Below, one piece after another: positions 20,311 to 31,130 of a stretch of DNA of 64,000 nt. Positions within the stretch are counted from its first letter, which is position 1. The number at the start of each line of letters is the position of its first letter. Both the position numbers and the translations under genes were made by a program. This DNA comes from Rhodomyrtus psidioides (lineage: Eukaryota; Streptophyta; Magnoliopsida; Myrtales; Myrtaceae): assembly GCA_021437785.1 (NCBI GenBank), contig JAILYB010000104.1:2604001-2668000 (forward strand), in the 5' to 3' direction. Below the pieces are notes generated by a model. The model was not told where the DNA came from and made no database searches. It was given only the letters and a program-made list of their open reading frames with translations.

Positions 20311-20523
20311 TAAAAGACTCTCATCTTTCAGGAACAAATCTATCACCATAAATATTCAGCGGCTAATCACATTCAGTGAATGGCACACGCCGAGAACTCC
20401 ACATCATTTGCAATGGATTGTGGTACACATCTAGGTTTAATATCGGGTTTTTTCCAAAATAATTTTTTTTAAAAAAATTATTACCAAAATAATTGTAAAA
20501 AAAAAAAATTACCCAATTGGGTG

Positions 20524-20640
20524 CCAATCGGCAATGGGCCTGCCGATTGGCACCCAGTTGAGCCCCAATCGGCAATGGGCCTGCCGATTGGGGCCTAAAA
20601 CAGATTTTGGGCCCCAATCGGCAGGCCCATTGCCGATTGG
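20524..20640. repeat. Three copies of a 27-bp palindromic module
   Basis: Arms CCAATCGGC and GCCGATTGG with a 9-bp spacer AATGGGCCT. Copies lie at 20524-20550 and 20565-20591, with an inverse copy at 20614-20640. Two more lie in the right arm at 21332-21358 and 21381-21407 (one base changed). Confidence 0.9.
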
Positions 20641-20674
20641 GGCTCCCCCAACTCAATTTTTTTAAATAATAATT

Positions 20675-21295
20675 ATTTACTTTTAATTTATATTTTTTTA
20701 TAAAATTTTTAATTAAATAATAAATGATATTGGAATTACGTAAAATTTACTTTTAATTTATATTTTTTTATAAAATTTTTAATTAAATAATAAATTATAT
20801 TAGAATTACGTAAAATTTATTTTTAATTTATATTTTTTATAAAATTTTTAATTAAATAATAAATGATATTGGAATTACGTAAAATTTACTTTTAATTTAT
20901 ATATTTTTTTATAAAATTTTAATTAAATAATAAATTATATTGAATGGTGTAATTCCATATAATTTATTATTATGTAATTCCAATATAATTTATTATTTAA
21001 TTAAAATTTTATAAAAAATATAAATTAAAAGTATATTTTACGTAATTCCAATATCATTTATTATTTAATTAAAACTTTTATAAAAATATAAATTAAAAGT
21101 ATATTTTACGTAATTCCAATATCATTTATTATTTAATTAAAACTTTTATAAAAAATATAAATTAAAATTAAAATTTAATTGTGGAATATGAATTATGTAG
21201 TGCTTGTCTTTTTTTTTTTCCTTAAAGTTTATGTAATTTCAATATCATTTATTATTTAATTAAACTTTTATTTAAAAAATATATAAATTAAAAGT
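20675..21295. repeat. Mirrored AT-rich tandem repeats
   Basis: About four units of roughly 70 bp (poly-T, 'ataaaatttttaattaaat', 'aataaatgatattggaatta') run to about 20940. The same unit then appears in inverse orientation to about 21295. These form the inner part of the fold-back element. Confidence 0.8.
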
Positions 21296-21496
21296 AAATA
21301 ATTATTTAAAAAAAATTGAGTTGGGGAAGCCCCAATCGGCAATGGGCCTGCCGATTGGGGCCCAAACTCAGATTTGGGTGCCAATCGACAGGCCCATTGC
21401 CGATTGGTACCTAATTGGGTAATTATTATTTTTTTACAATTATTTTGGTAATAATTTTAAAAAAAAAATTATTTTGGAAAAAAACCCTTTAATATC

Positions 21497-22225
21497 CACA
21501 TCACCATCGTTGAACAATAACACTAACTTCAATGTGTTAAAAAAACATAGACCAAATACCTATAAGAAACTCCTAGATCTATATCTAGATCTAGCTCGAA
21601 TTAGTAAAACCTTGAATCTAAACTTAAATCTAAAACGGAAGAGGAGAATAACCTAATCTCTAAAATTTTGTGTTGCTGCGTCATGAAATTAAATTTTAAC
21701 AAGTGAAATGTGGACAGTTAACTCTTGGAAAGCTTTTTGACCCAAGTAAAAATAAATCCGAATAAGTCCAAACAATCAAATAATAAATCTTTTTAAATAA
21801 ACATACGTTTCTTTACTACAATTAACAATATTTTTAAAATTAAATCCCGCTTTTATTGAGATTAATTCATCAATCAGTCTACAAGAATTCTTGTTTACCA
21901 AGCTCGTACGATAATATTGTGGACGTAGATTAGAACCAGAGGACGCAAGTTGATGTAATTGCAAGTTCTCGGAATCTTAGGCGGCGATCCGGAATTTCAA
22001 CAAAGTTGGGGGACTTGACAGCAAAACCACAACCTTCTGGAGTTCTCCACGAAGACGAGCGACTCAACGAAGTCGTCAAAACCCCTTTAATTTCCTGGCC
22101 CAAACCCTTTAAACCCCCATTAATCATTCCAGTCTCACTCTAACTCGCCGAGCTGAGTGTGGCAATCCGATTCGCAGAGCAAGCGAAGGACAATCTCGAT
22201 TCGATTTCTCCAGAGCTCACCGTTC
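21497..22225. other. Intergenic region upstream of BOBBER-like gene
   Basis: AT-rich to about 21960, then more balanced DNA that probably holds the promoter and leader of the 22226 gene. No clear TATA box and no other exon were identified. Confidence 0.45.
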
Positions 22226-24679
22226 ATGGCGATCATCTCCGACTATCAGGAGGAAGAAGAGAAGCGACCGGAGGCCAAGCCCTCGGCCTCCTCCTCCTCC
22301 TCTTCCGCGGCGGAGTTCTGCGCGAGATTCGATCCCTCCAGCCCGCTGGGCTTCATCGAGAAGGCCTTCGAGTTCGTCGCCGAGCGGAGCGATTTCCTCG
22401 CGAAGGAGACGGCGGAGAAGGACGTCGCGGCGGTGGTGAGGGCTGTGAGGGAGAAGCAGAGGCTGAAGCAGGTTGAGAGGGAGAAGAAGAGGGAGAGGGA
22501 GAGGGAGAGTGCAGCGGCAGCGGCAGCGGCTGCGGCTGCGGCGGCTAAAAAGGTAGATGAAGAGAAGAAGGTGGAGGAGGTGGAGATGAAGGATGTGGAG
22601 GAAGAGAAGGAGAAAAAGAGCGGAGCTATAGGTAGGAGTTTTCATTTTTCTTGTGATTGTCGTAATTTGTTGCGTACTACGTATGAGCGCGATGAATGCC
22701 TGTCGAGACGCTACTGCAGTTGAGATGTCTGGGAGACTAGATGAGAAGTACAATAGTAGGAAGATTTGTATGGTGATCGCTCATGATGTGGCTCTTTTCT
22801 CCCGCTCCAGTAAGGCTGTGATGCTTCCGTAATGATTTTCTGGCCGTCGCCATATATTTAGCTATTTTGGCTTCTCTAGTTGGCTACTCAATGGTGATAG
22901 GCAGGGAAACTGTTTCATTCTATTATGCTATCGGTTTCGCTGGAGTGTGGATATTCTTTGATGGGTTTGTGCTCCTTTGTTCAGCAATCTGTACTCTCCC
23001 GAATAATTAAGTTTCTCTCGTGTCGATCCCTCCTATAATCTGTTTAAGCCTGCCTTGGCTTTGTCAAGTACTCTAGTGATGGAATGTTTGCTGTAAGCTT
23101 CTTGCTTTTGGTTTTGGAGATGTCTTCTTATTGCAGTGTTTGGTTCTTGCAAATTGTCTGGTGCGGTTATGCTTGATTGGATCTCCCTTTTTCCTTGGAA
23201 ATCAGGAAAAGAGGCTAATTTGCCAGTGTTATCTTGTTTTTCTTGTCATTCGAGCTGGAAAGCTACGAGACCTGATTATGGATCAATTGCAATCATAGAA
23301 TGTCTCATTGTTTTGTGGCACTTCGCTATTGGTTAATGCCATCCAGCCTTGGGGGTTTAGCAAACTGTTGGACAAAAAATTTATTAAAATTGTAAAGACC
23401 AATTTAAAAGTGATAACTTGACCACCTCACCATCATCGTGTGATGTGGACCAATAGTTGTGACTATGACAATCCCCGTCCCAAATTATGAACTGAGCCTG
23501 ATTTTAGCTCATGCATTGAGTATGATTCAGATAGCTTTAGCTGAGATTACCAGTTAGGTTACACTCTGTGCTTTGGAAAGTGCAGCTCTATAAAAGACTT
23601 GTCTTTTTATAATTCCTTTTACAAGGCAGATGCATATGTTTAAAAGACATTGTATAAAATATGCTATGTTGCCGCTGTTGCTGCTCTGACGTTGTTTCTG
23701 GTTGAATAGTGCCAAACAAAGGCAATGGCCTTGATCTTGAGAAGTATTCCTGGACTCAGACTCTGCAGGAGGTTACTGTCCATGTTCCAGTTCCTAAGGG
23801 TACTAAAGGAAGGTTTGTTGTATGTGACATAAAGAAAAACCACTTGAAAGTTGGACTCAAGGGTCAACCTCCTGTCATAGAAGTGAGCGTGCTTACTTTG
23901 AATTTATATAATCAGCTTGCTAGAATTAGGTATCTCTTTTGACCATGTCCGATTACTTGCAGGGGGAGCTTTTCCAGACTGTCAAGCCTGATGATTGTTA
24001 CTGGAGTTTAGGTACGTAGTGGATTGAGTCAAGAATATTATAGGCCGCGTGAATTCAAACACAAACAAGAATGATATGCCTTCTGTTGTCAAGTAGATAT
24101 TATGGTTATGTCTATGTCGCGTGATCATCTTAACGTTGCGAATCTACAGAGGACCAGAGTGCGATCTCCATTCTCCTGACCAAGCACAATCAAATGGAGT
24201 GGTGGAAATCTTTGGTGAAAGGGGATCCTGAAATAGATACTCAGAAGGTAGAACCAGAGAATAGCAAATTGTCTGACCTGGACCCAGAAACTCGACAGAC
24301 AGTTGAAAAAATGATGGTAAGTAGCTCTCTTTCTTGAGCTCCTCTGGGGTATTAACATAATAAGCACACATTGCATGTATTACGTTGTAGATGAGCACAA
24401 TGCTGGTGGCCTTGGAGTGTTTGTCTTGCAAATGCAATATTGACATTTTGCTTTTAACTTATCAGTTTGATCAGAGACAGAAGGCAATGGGTCTTCCTAC
24501 CAGTGATGAGATGCAGAAACAGGATATTCTAAAGAAGTTTATGGCAGAGGTGCATATCGGTTGCTTTTCTTATGAATCGGCGATCTTGTATGTGTAAATT
24601 AACGTTGCTAATTCCGTATCTCTGGCAAACTCTCTTGCAGCATCCAGAGATGGACTTCTCGAGAGCAAAGATTGCATGA
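22226..24679 (+). CDS. BOBBER1-like NudC-domain co-chaperone
   Basis: Six exons: 22226-22631, 23710-23882, 23963-24011, 24150-24316, 24466-24549, 24641-24679, all with GT-AG introns and matching phases. They encode 305 aa, the usual length for plant BOBBER proteins (about 300). N-terminal NudC-type helix (SSPLGFIEKAFEFVAERSDF, about 36-60). A highly charged linker with a poly-Ala run (about 96-110). The CS/p23-like domain covers about 147-236, with YSWTQTLQEVTVHVPVP, GRFVVCDIKKNHLKVGLKGQ, DCYWSLED and WWKSL. The C-terminal tail ends MDFSRAKIA. In Arabidopsis BOB1 this family acts as a cytosolic small-heat-shock-like co-chaperone needed for development and thermotolerance; function here is by homology. 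The start is the first ATG of the open frame in exon 1. Intron 1 is the longest (about 1.08 kb). Confidence 0.93.
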
Positions 24680-26078
24680 GGGGTGGTGTTCAACTGCTTC
24701 TTCCGTAGCTTGAATTGTACTATGATCAAACATGCGTGGCTTCTAACTTCTCAAATCCGGAAGCATTTGGATGTTTACTTTGGGTGCAGATGACCGAGCT
24801 TGTTCAGTTATTTTGGTGGTTTGAACTAGGGTTTGTGGTTTGTTCTTCCGTACCCCATCTTCTCTCTTAGGATTGATATGTTCTTGGTTTACAATGTTCT
24901 TTCTTCCTGATTACTGCTGAAAGAATTTGCTACTGTGAAAACACTAACGAAGAATCAGTCTCAGTTGAGCACAATCTAGACATAATTTCAACACGGTCCT
25001 CACAAACAGGGTATATATAAGGTGGTATAGTGCAGTGTCTAGCCCAAATTCCTACCCTCGATTCTGCCATGACTTAAGAGATCGCTCAGTGCCCTCCTAG
25101 GGCAGATTGGTCAGGAAGGAAAGCAATTACAGTACTCAAATAGCTTTCTGTATGTCATAGAAAGTACTGGCTGGTCTGTCGTTTGACTATCCGGTAAAAT
25201 TTTATTGTGATCCGGTTAACGAGCGTCCTGGAGCATATTGCACAAGTTGCTGGTCACGTTTTGTAGTTCAAAACGTTTGCAAATCATATAACAGAAGGGA
25301 CTTTACGTGTTGAGTATGCTTCCCAAAATACAAGCAAGGCCAAGCTGTTGGTACTGGTAGGACGCGCTCGGAATTTGCTCAGTGTTGTTGTTGTTGTTTT
25401 TTTTTTTCCTAGGAGTAAATTCTGGATATTAGATTAAGCCCGCCTTTCCTGAATTTACTCAGCCACAGCAAAACTTGGAAAAAAAAATGTTTTCAGTTAT
25501 GGTCAGCCACAGTAAATTCTGGATATTAGATTGAGCCCGCCTTCAAAGAGTGTCATGCTTTCTAGGCTATAGTTATGGTCATGAAAGCTGTCGACATTCC
25601 ATGCATCGAGGCCCAATCCTTTGATCAAGCACAAGCCCTCATGCTCATTGACCTTGTATTTCGCGTTCGAATCCCATTAATCGTGACAAAGTCCGTCAAA
25701 ATAAAGACCTAAGCATAGATAATTCATAATCAACAGCTAAAATCATTTAAGACCAGCACTAAAAGGCCAATCACTTGTGTGTACTTTTTGAAAAATAGCA
25801 GGCCTAGAACATTAATAAATACAGAATGAGGGAAGGAAAAATTAAGCAAAGCCGGCTACGGCACTTGATAAGGGGAAAACAACCAATATAACTCGACCCC
25901 ATCACTCTGCTTATTATTCAATTCACACGTCATTCGACCCAAAGAAGCATGATGATGAACGCTTGGGGCTCTGTCTTTTCAGTTTTTAGGTAAAGTCATG
26001 CGCCCCCCAACCATAATTGGTCTCCTTCGGGAGTGTGTTCGAATCGGTTTTGCATCAATTGGAATCTGAGAATATTAT

Positions 26079-26080
<2 letters not shown>
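24680..26080. other. 3' flank of BOBBER-like gene and intergenic DNA
   Basis: Probable 3' UTR to about 24950, then intergenic sequence. A short direct duplication ('attctggatattagatt' block) occurs at about 25413-25447 and 25511-25545. No exon seen. Confidence 0.5.

Positions 26081-26081
<1 letters not shown>

Positions 26082-26129
<48 letters not shown>
26082..26129. repeat. (CT)n microsatellite
   Basis: About 24 CT units, uninterrupted. The frame that reads poly-Ser-Leu through it is spurious. Confidence 0.95.
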
Positions 26130-26130
<1 letters not shown>

Positions 26131-27490
26131 AAGCATGCTTTGGAACGCAAGACGGCGGACCCTCCCACTACTGTAATCCGGCTTTTTCTTGAGGGTCCGT
26201 CTCCGTTTGTTCGAAGGAAAACCGTTTCTGAAATATCATTTTCCGACTTTTTGGATGGCGAAAAATTAATTGATGCACAAAAAAAAAAAGTTTTTGTGGA
26301 TCGAAAATAACAAATTTGGGAGGAAAAAGACTTTCCCTTCAGACAAATAGGAAACCACCTTTCCTAAACTAGCCAACAAATGAAAGCTAGCTATTCTCCT
26401 TGGAAATGGGATTCTATGGAAAAAAAAAAAAAATTCTCCGTTATCATAAAACTTTCGGTGAAACAAATGCACCCAAAAGGTTATAGAAGGTTTACAAACC
26501 AACGATCTTACGAAATAGTTCCTCTAATTCTTCGCAAAATAAACAAGAATCGTACGGCGATTCCGACACACGGTATTAATAGATTTAAAAGAAGAACCCT
26601 CAAATTTTCAGCGGAAGAAGATACGTTGTCGATACATTAAGCCGAACCACTCCGATCGGCTCACTCTGCGAGCCAGAGTTATCCCTCAAAAAATTGAAAT
26701 TAAGAATATGCAATTCGAGCAACCCAGTTGCTCCAATCAAAAACATAAACTACTAGCCTCACTCATTTCCCCTCTGCTCAAAATAAGCTACTTCCTCCAT
26801 TCTCTCTCTCTCTCTTTTTTTTTTCTTTTTTTTGCCTGCAACTTTGATCAAACCTTGGAGCTAAGTGGGAACCCTTTTAGCCAAAAGAGAGAGACGCGAA
26901 TAGGGACAGAAAGGCGCGCGGATCGTCTGCCCTCGTGCTAGAAGAGCAGGGGCTGCCCTGATTAATCACATCCGTCCGTTCCATCAACGGACGGATGGGA
27001 TTGATCCGGGCAAAAAAGTGACCGAAAAAAAAAATTGCCCCAGCCGCAATTTTGGGAGATCCCATCCGTCCGTTCCATCAACGGACGAATGGGATGGATC
27101 AGGGCACACCCTGCCCTGATAGCACCAGGGCAGGTGATCCGGATCCGACAGAAAGAGGCCCGTCAATGGAGGCTCCCTACGTACACGGGGAGAGAAACGA
27201 AGGATGATTTGATGATGATTGGGGTTCGGTCGTCGTCCCAGCCTCCCTCCCTCCTCCACTAAGAAGCTCAGTCCCCCCCCCCCCCCCCCTTCATTTTGCC
27301 CTTCGCATCTCTCCCTTGTCGTTTCCATTCCACCACCGCCCCCCCGGGGAAATGAACTTGGCGACAAAAAGAGCCACGCACATAGTAATAGTACAGTTTT
27401 CCTTGTTGGAAATAAATATCACGTTCACTATGGCAGCATATATGGAGACTTGCGATATCACCCAGAATCAAGCATTTTTTTTTATGGCGC
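26130..27490. other. Intergenic sequence with paired hairpins
   Basis: No gene. It contains a CT tract near 26800-26815 and a C-run near 27272-27288. Two near-identical hairpins are listed separately. Confidence 0.5.
26969..27091. repeat. Two direct copies of a 12-bp-arm hairpin
   Basis: CATCCGTCCGTT, loop CCATC, then AACGGACGGATG at 26969-26997. A second copy at 27063-27091 has one arm mismatch. Similar flanking words (gatccgggca / gatcagggca) follow both. This could be the end of an unrecognised fold-back element. Confidence 0.7.
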
Positions 27491-27494
27491 ATTT

Positions 27495-27900
27495 GTCAAG
27501 ATGCGCTACCGACTGCAGTTAATTTATACAAGTGTTGGATCTCACCTGATCCAAGATGCTCTCTTTGTTTACGCCAGCCAGAAACCCTCGATCACTTATT
27601 CTTTTCGTGCCCCCTAGACTAAGCTTGCATGGACAAATTCGAAGATTAATAAACATATCGATCCAACAAATGTTGCAAGGATGGAGGATTGGCTCTTACA
27701 ATGTTGGAAACCTGACCTGATTTCTCAAGGCCCATTCGCGGCAATGGTGGCCGAGACTCTGTGGCAAATCTGGAAGGCCCGTAATAGGTTCATATTCCGG
27801 CGGCAGCGTCCTCATCCGTGGAGCATCATCAGCACAACGTTTGTAAATATTGCAAATTTCAGCAGATGGAATCCCAGTAACAAAAGCCCCAAATCAAGAA
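27495..27900 (+). pseudogene. LINE reverse-transcriptase C-terminal (zf-RVT) remnant
   Basis: The plus strand reads DPRCSLCLRQPETLDHLFFS followed by CPLD and an in-frame TAG (about 27545-27617). This is the zinc-binding zf-RVT segment at the C-terminal end of plant L1-type LINE ORF2. About 80 bp further on, 27681-27880 continues with LLQCWKPDLISQGPFAAMVA and ETLWQIWKARNRFIFR, the sequence that normally follows zf-RVT. Upstream RT and endonuclease are absent. A dead 5'-truncated fragment. Confidence 0.7.
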
Positions 27901-29532
27901 TCAGTCAAATCCCACTGATTATTATTTTTTATTTTATAATTGCAAACCTAATTTTAATTGGAATATTAAAATCAAAGTCCGTATTGCTCACCCTTATTGG
28001 ACTGCTAGGGAATCGGACAGGACTGGATGGTTCGGTTCCTGGTTCCAGACATTAGGAGCTGGCCCGATTACCGAATCCTAGATGGGATTGGACTGGACCG
28101 GACCAAAAATCGATCACGTTTGACGATAGCGGTCCGTGCAGATGTTTTTACAGGAACGATCGCAGGAGCCGCTAATGTTTTCCCGTCATCAGGATGCTAA
28201 TTAGTCTAGTGAATGTATGTAGGAGTAGCCAGAAGGACCCTCTAATCCTCTCTCTGGCGAGAACCGAAGTGCCTTCGACATGGATGTCCAGAGAAGAGAG
28301 AGAAAATGGCACGAGCTCGAGCTCGAGCTCGAGCTCTGCGCGTTTGACGAGGGCGAGTCGTTTCCATTTCTCTATTCCTTTGTCGGCTCATGAAGTTCCA
28401 ACCCTTCTTGGTGGCCGCCAAGTGTCGTGATTCTGGCTAAGCCATCTGTAGCGCAATGAATGTCTCCTCGTTATGTGGAAGTGGGAAAAATGGAAGAACT
28501 TGTTCATTCTACATAGAGATAAAAAAGATTTGAGGTTGAATCCACCTATGTAAATCTCGAGAATTATTTTATGTCATTGTGAGGCCGACTCTCGAGCCCT
28601 CAATTCTTAACGGGGAAAAAAAATTTGTTTTATGAAATCCTAGCTTCGAGCTTTCTTTTAAGCTTTTCAAAGACACGCCTATTCAGGTAACGATAGAAAA
28701 ATCACACGCATTTTATGAAAATTAAAGAACCTATATGGAGCTTTCCCTTGTTACAAAGTTCGGTCTTGTCCCATGAGCCCATCCCAAAGTGTATATTTAT
28801 CCCTTCATACTCTGCCCAAAAGCAGAATCGTTTGCTTTTTTTCCCTCTTTGCTTTGGCTTTGTTTACTTACGCAAACGTCTCATTTACGTTGAAATTCGA
28901 TTTGGAACTTTTTCTTCCATCGCTTTACAACCCAACTGGCCAAATGTTCCTCCCATGGCTTCTCTTTTTTGCGGTATTTGAAAAGATCTACATGTTGACA
29001 AAACTAGTTTTTGATCTAAATATTCCTGAGGGGCTTTTCCCCATTTTCTTTGTGGCTTTTTTTTTTTTTTTTTTTTTTAAATATGCTTCTAATCATGTCA
29101 TGGACAACCCTAAAGTGGCATTAAAGCAAAGATGCCACACATAAAAGCAACCAGTTAAAATGTGGCCATTCTCAACAAGATTACCAAAGGACCTTTTTCT
29201 CCAGAGCTCTTATTCAGAATTCCCAGTACACGACCAACGCGTATCGAAAATCGGCAACAATAAAAGGAAAGAATGAGATGGGGCGACCGACATGCCGTTT
29301 ATTTCGCAGAAAATGAGTAATTTGGGAAATATATTCCTAAAAACAATAGTTTGTATCGCTTATAAGAATGAATAAACGATAAGTATTATTTAGATATAAA
29401 TTGTTGTTGACAACGCAAACACATTTCATCGACTAATTATTTTAAGCGGGATAAGCAATCATTTTAAAGAAAATATTTTTCAAATTATTCATTTTTCATG
29501 AAATAAACGAAGTTGTAAGGTAAAACGTTTGG
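27901..29532. other. Intergenic sequence, nothing recognised
   Basis: AT-rich with a poly-T run near 29059-29078 and the GAGCTC microsatellite (28313-28336). The 60-125 residue frames have no family resemblance. Confidence 0.5.
28313..28336. repeat. (GAGCTC)4 palindromic microsatellite
   Basis: Four exact copies of a self-complementary hexamer, giving a 24-bp perfect palindrome. Confidence 0.95.
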
Positions 29533-29903
29533 TTAAGTACACTACAAGTGCCAAAACTTATGTACGACGCTAACTTTAGTGCTAAAAATTTCAAAACGAT
29601 CATATCAATTTTTTTAATAACGCTCACTTCAGTAGCAACTTCGATTTGAGGTGATGTGGCTTGCCGGAAATCCAACATGGCCTTTTTTTAATTAATATTT
29701 GAGCTAGCTTGACTCATCGGAATTTGCATTGAAGTGAGCATTTTTCAAAAAAAAAAAATGACGCTTATGTGATTGTTTTGAAAATTTTGGCATTCGAATG
29801 AGCGTTTTTCAAAAAAAAAAATTGACACTTAAGTGATTGTTTTGGAAGTGTTGGTATTAAAGTAAGCGTCATACACAAGTCTTGGTACTTATAGTGCACT
29901 TAA
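29533..29903. mobile_element. Unclassified MITE with long terminal inverted repeats
   Basis: A 371-bp element. The left end begins TTAAGTACACTACAAGTGCC and the right end, read inward, begins TTAAGTGCACTATAAGTACC. The inverted homology goes on for about 50 bp. The right half contains two tandem units of about 70 bp (29733-29802 and 29803-29872), each with a long A-run. No target duplication could be defined, so the superfamily is open. Confidence 0.65.
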
Positions 29904-30880
29904 GCCGGTAGAGTCATTTTCGATGGCCTTAACTCCATGCATTAGATTTAGAATGGAACACCAGTTACGGTGAAGAAAATAGAACATGAACTCGGTCTTT
30001 ACCATGATGTACGCGTTCATCATACTGGCCATACGCCTGCAAAAAGAGAAGAAACTCTTGCGGTATCGTGTGAACGGAAATTTCTGTCTCCATTTTTGCT
30101 GATCATCATTACTTGTTGGACTTAAATTTTTGTTCTATCGCTTTATGACTTTTGGAGATGGAGAAAGGGACAAAGGACATGAGGTCGAGACGCCTTAAAA
30201 AAATAATGTGACAATGGCGCTTGGATCCAAACTGCAAATTGTGGAGGAACAGCTCACTCCACCTCCAATGAGAATTTGAATAATCAATCTCCTTTCTTTT
30301 TGGCCAATGTGGAAAGCAGAATCATTCTCCCTTTCATCTCCCCTCTCGTTTTGTTTAATGTTTTCTCTTGCCCTTTTTCTGCATCGATCTGCTGATTAAG
30401 AAGACCAGTCGGTGGGGCTTTGCATGGCGGTGCTTCGAGCATTCCAAGCTCTTATGAACTGGGTGTGAAGAGGCTGAAGCAAGCCGCTGGGGCTTGTTAG
30501 ATGGTGTCTTGATTCGGCTGTGGCAGCTTTAACTCCTCCCGTAATTCTTACAGGTTGATGTTGATGTTCTTATGCCAACACGAAAGAGAAAAAGGTCAGA
30601 TAATGAGACAGAAAAAGGCGGAAACAAGTACAGAAATTTGACTGACCCGAATAGTCATTCCACTCAACATGTCCCTCTCGGCCCTCACTATCTTGCTGAT
30701 GCATTCGTCCGCGCTGCAAGTTGCAATAAAATATCAGCAGAGGTGAACTGTGAAGCAAATGTTCAATGTCAAAACAAAAAAGAAAGTGCTTGATAAGAGA
30801 GAGAGAGAGAGAGACAAGGAGGGGGGACAGTTGCATTATTAAAACTGTTCTTGTCCCTTTTCCCCTGTTTTGTCCGCATC
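29904..30880. other. Intergenic/promoter region of CCT gene
   Basis: No exon recognised. It probably contains the distal promoter of the 31131 gene. A GA-rich run lies at about 30797-30815. Confidence 0.45.
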
Positions 30881-30881
30881 C

Positions 30882-30888
30882 TATAAAA
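30882..30888 (+). promoter_or_regulatory. TATA box of CCT gene
   Basis: TATAAAA, about 250 bp upstream of the chosen ATG and followed by a short pyrimidine-rich stretch. Transcription would start near 30915. Confidence 0.5.
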
Positions 30889-30921
30889 ACCCTTATTTTA
30901 TACATCCCCAAGCACCCCATC

Positions 30922-30963
30922 ATGAACCCATCAAAGTCTCTGCTCATCATGGCATATTTATAA
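30922..30963 (+). other. Possible upstream ORF in CCT leader
   Basis: ATG to TAA, 13 codons (MNPSKSLLIMAYL). It would lie in the leader if transcription starts near 30915. It ends well before the main ATG at 31131 and could reduce translation. Confidence 0.35.
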
Positions 30964-31130
30964 GAGGTGGTCTATTGTGTAGTTGCTGTCACTCGCTCTG
31001 ACAATACCCACAGCACATCAAGAAGAAGAAGAAGAAGTTACTCCTTGCTTGTTGGGACTGTGTTCTTGTTTGGGTAGTGTGTGAGGGAGAGAGAGAGAGA
31101 GAGGGGGAAGGAGAGAGGGAGAGAGAGAGA

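Larger units (their letters stand above)
20445..21487. mobile_element. Mutator-like fold-back element, 1,043 bp
   Basis: A large inverted-repeat element with a perfect 9-bp target duplication TTTAATATC (20436-20444 and 21488-21496). Both ends read GGGTTTTTTCCAAAATAATT inward (the right end has one extra T) and the inverted homology extends far into the element. Each arm carries palindromic GC modules (20524-20640; 21332-21407) followed by AT-rich tandem units running in opposite directions, so the whole element can form one long hairpin. It has no coding capacity. The TSD length points to Mutator-like mobilisation, but the ends are unlike those of the 1390-1960 family. Confidence 0.85.

Noticed and set aside
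22217..22753. 178-codon minus-strand frame opposite BOBBER exon 1
   Set aside because: Shadow of the charged, poly-Ala-rich exon 1. The plus strand has the complete, phase-consistent gene.
25655..25690. A tRNA-like GTTCGAATCCC word
   Set aside because: No acceptor stem, anticodon arm or correct spacing around it. Also checked at 34675 (TTCGATTCTCC) with the same result.
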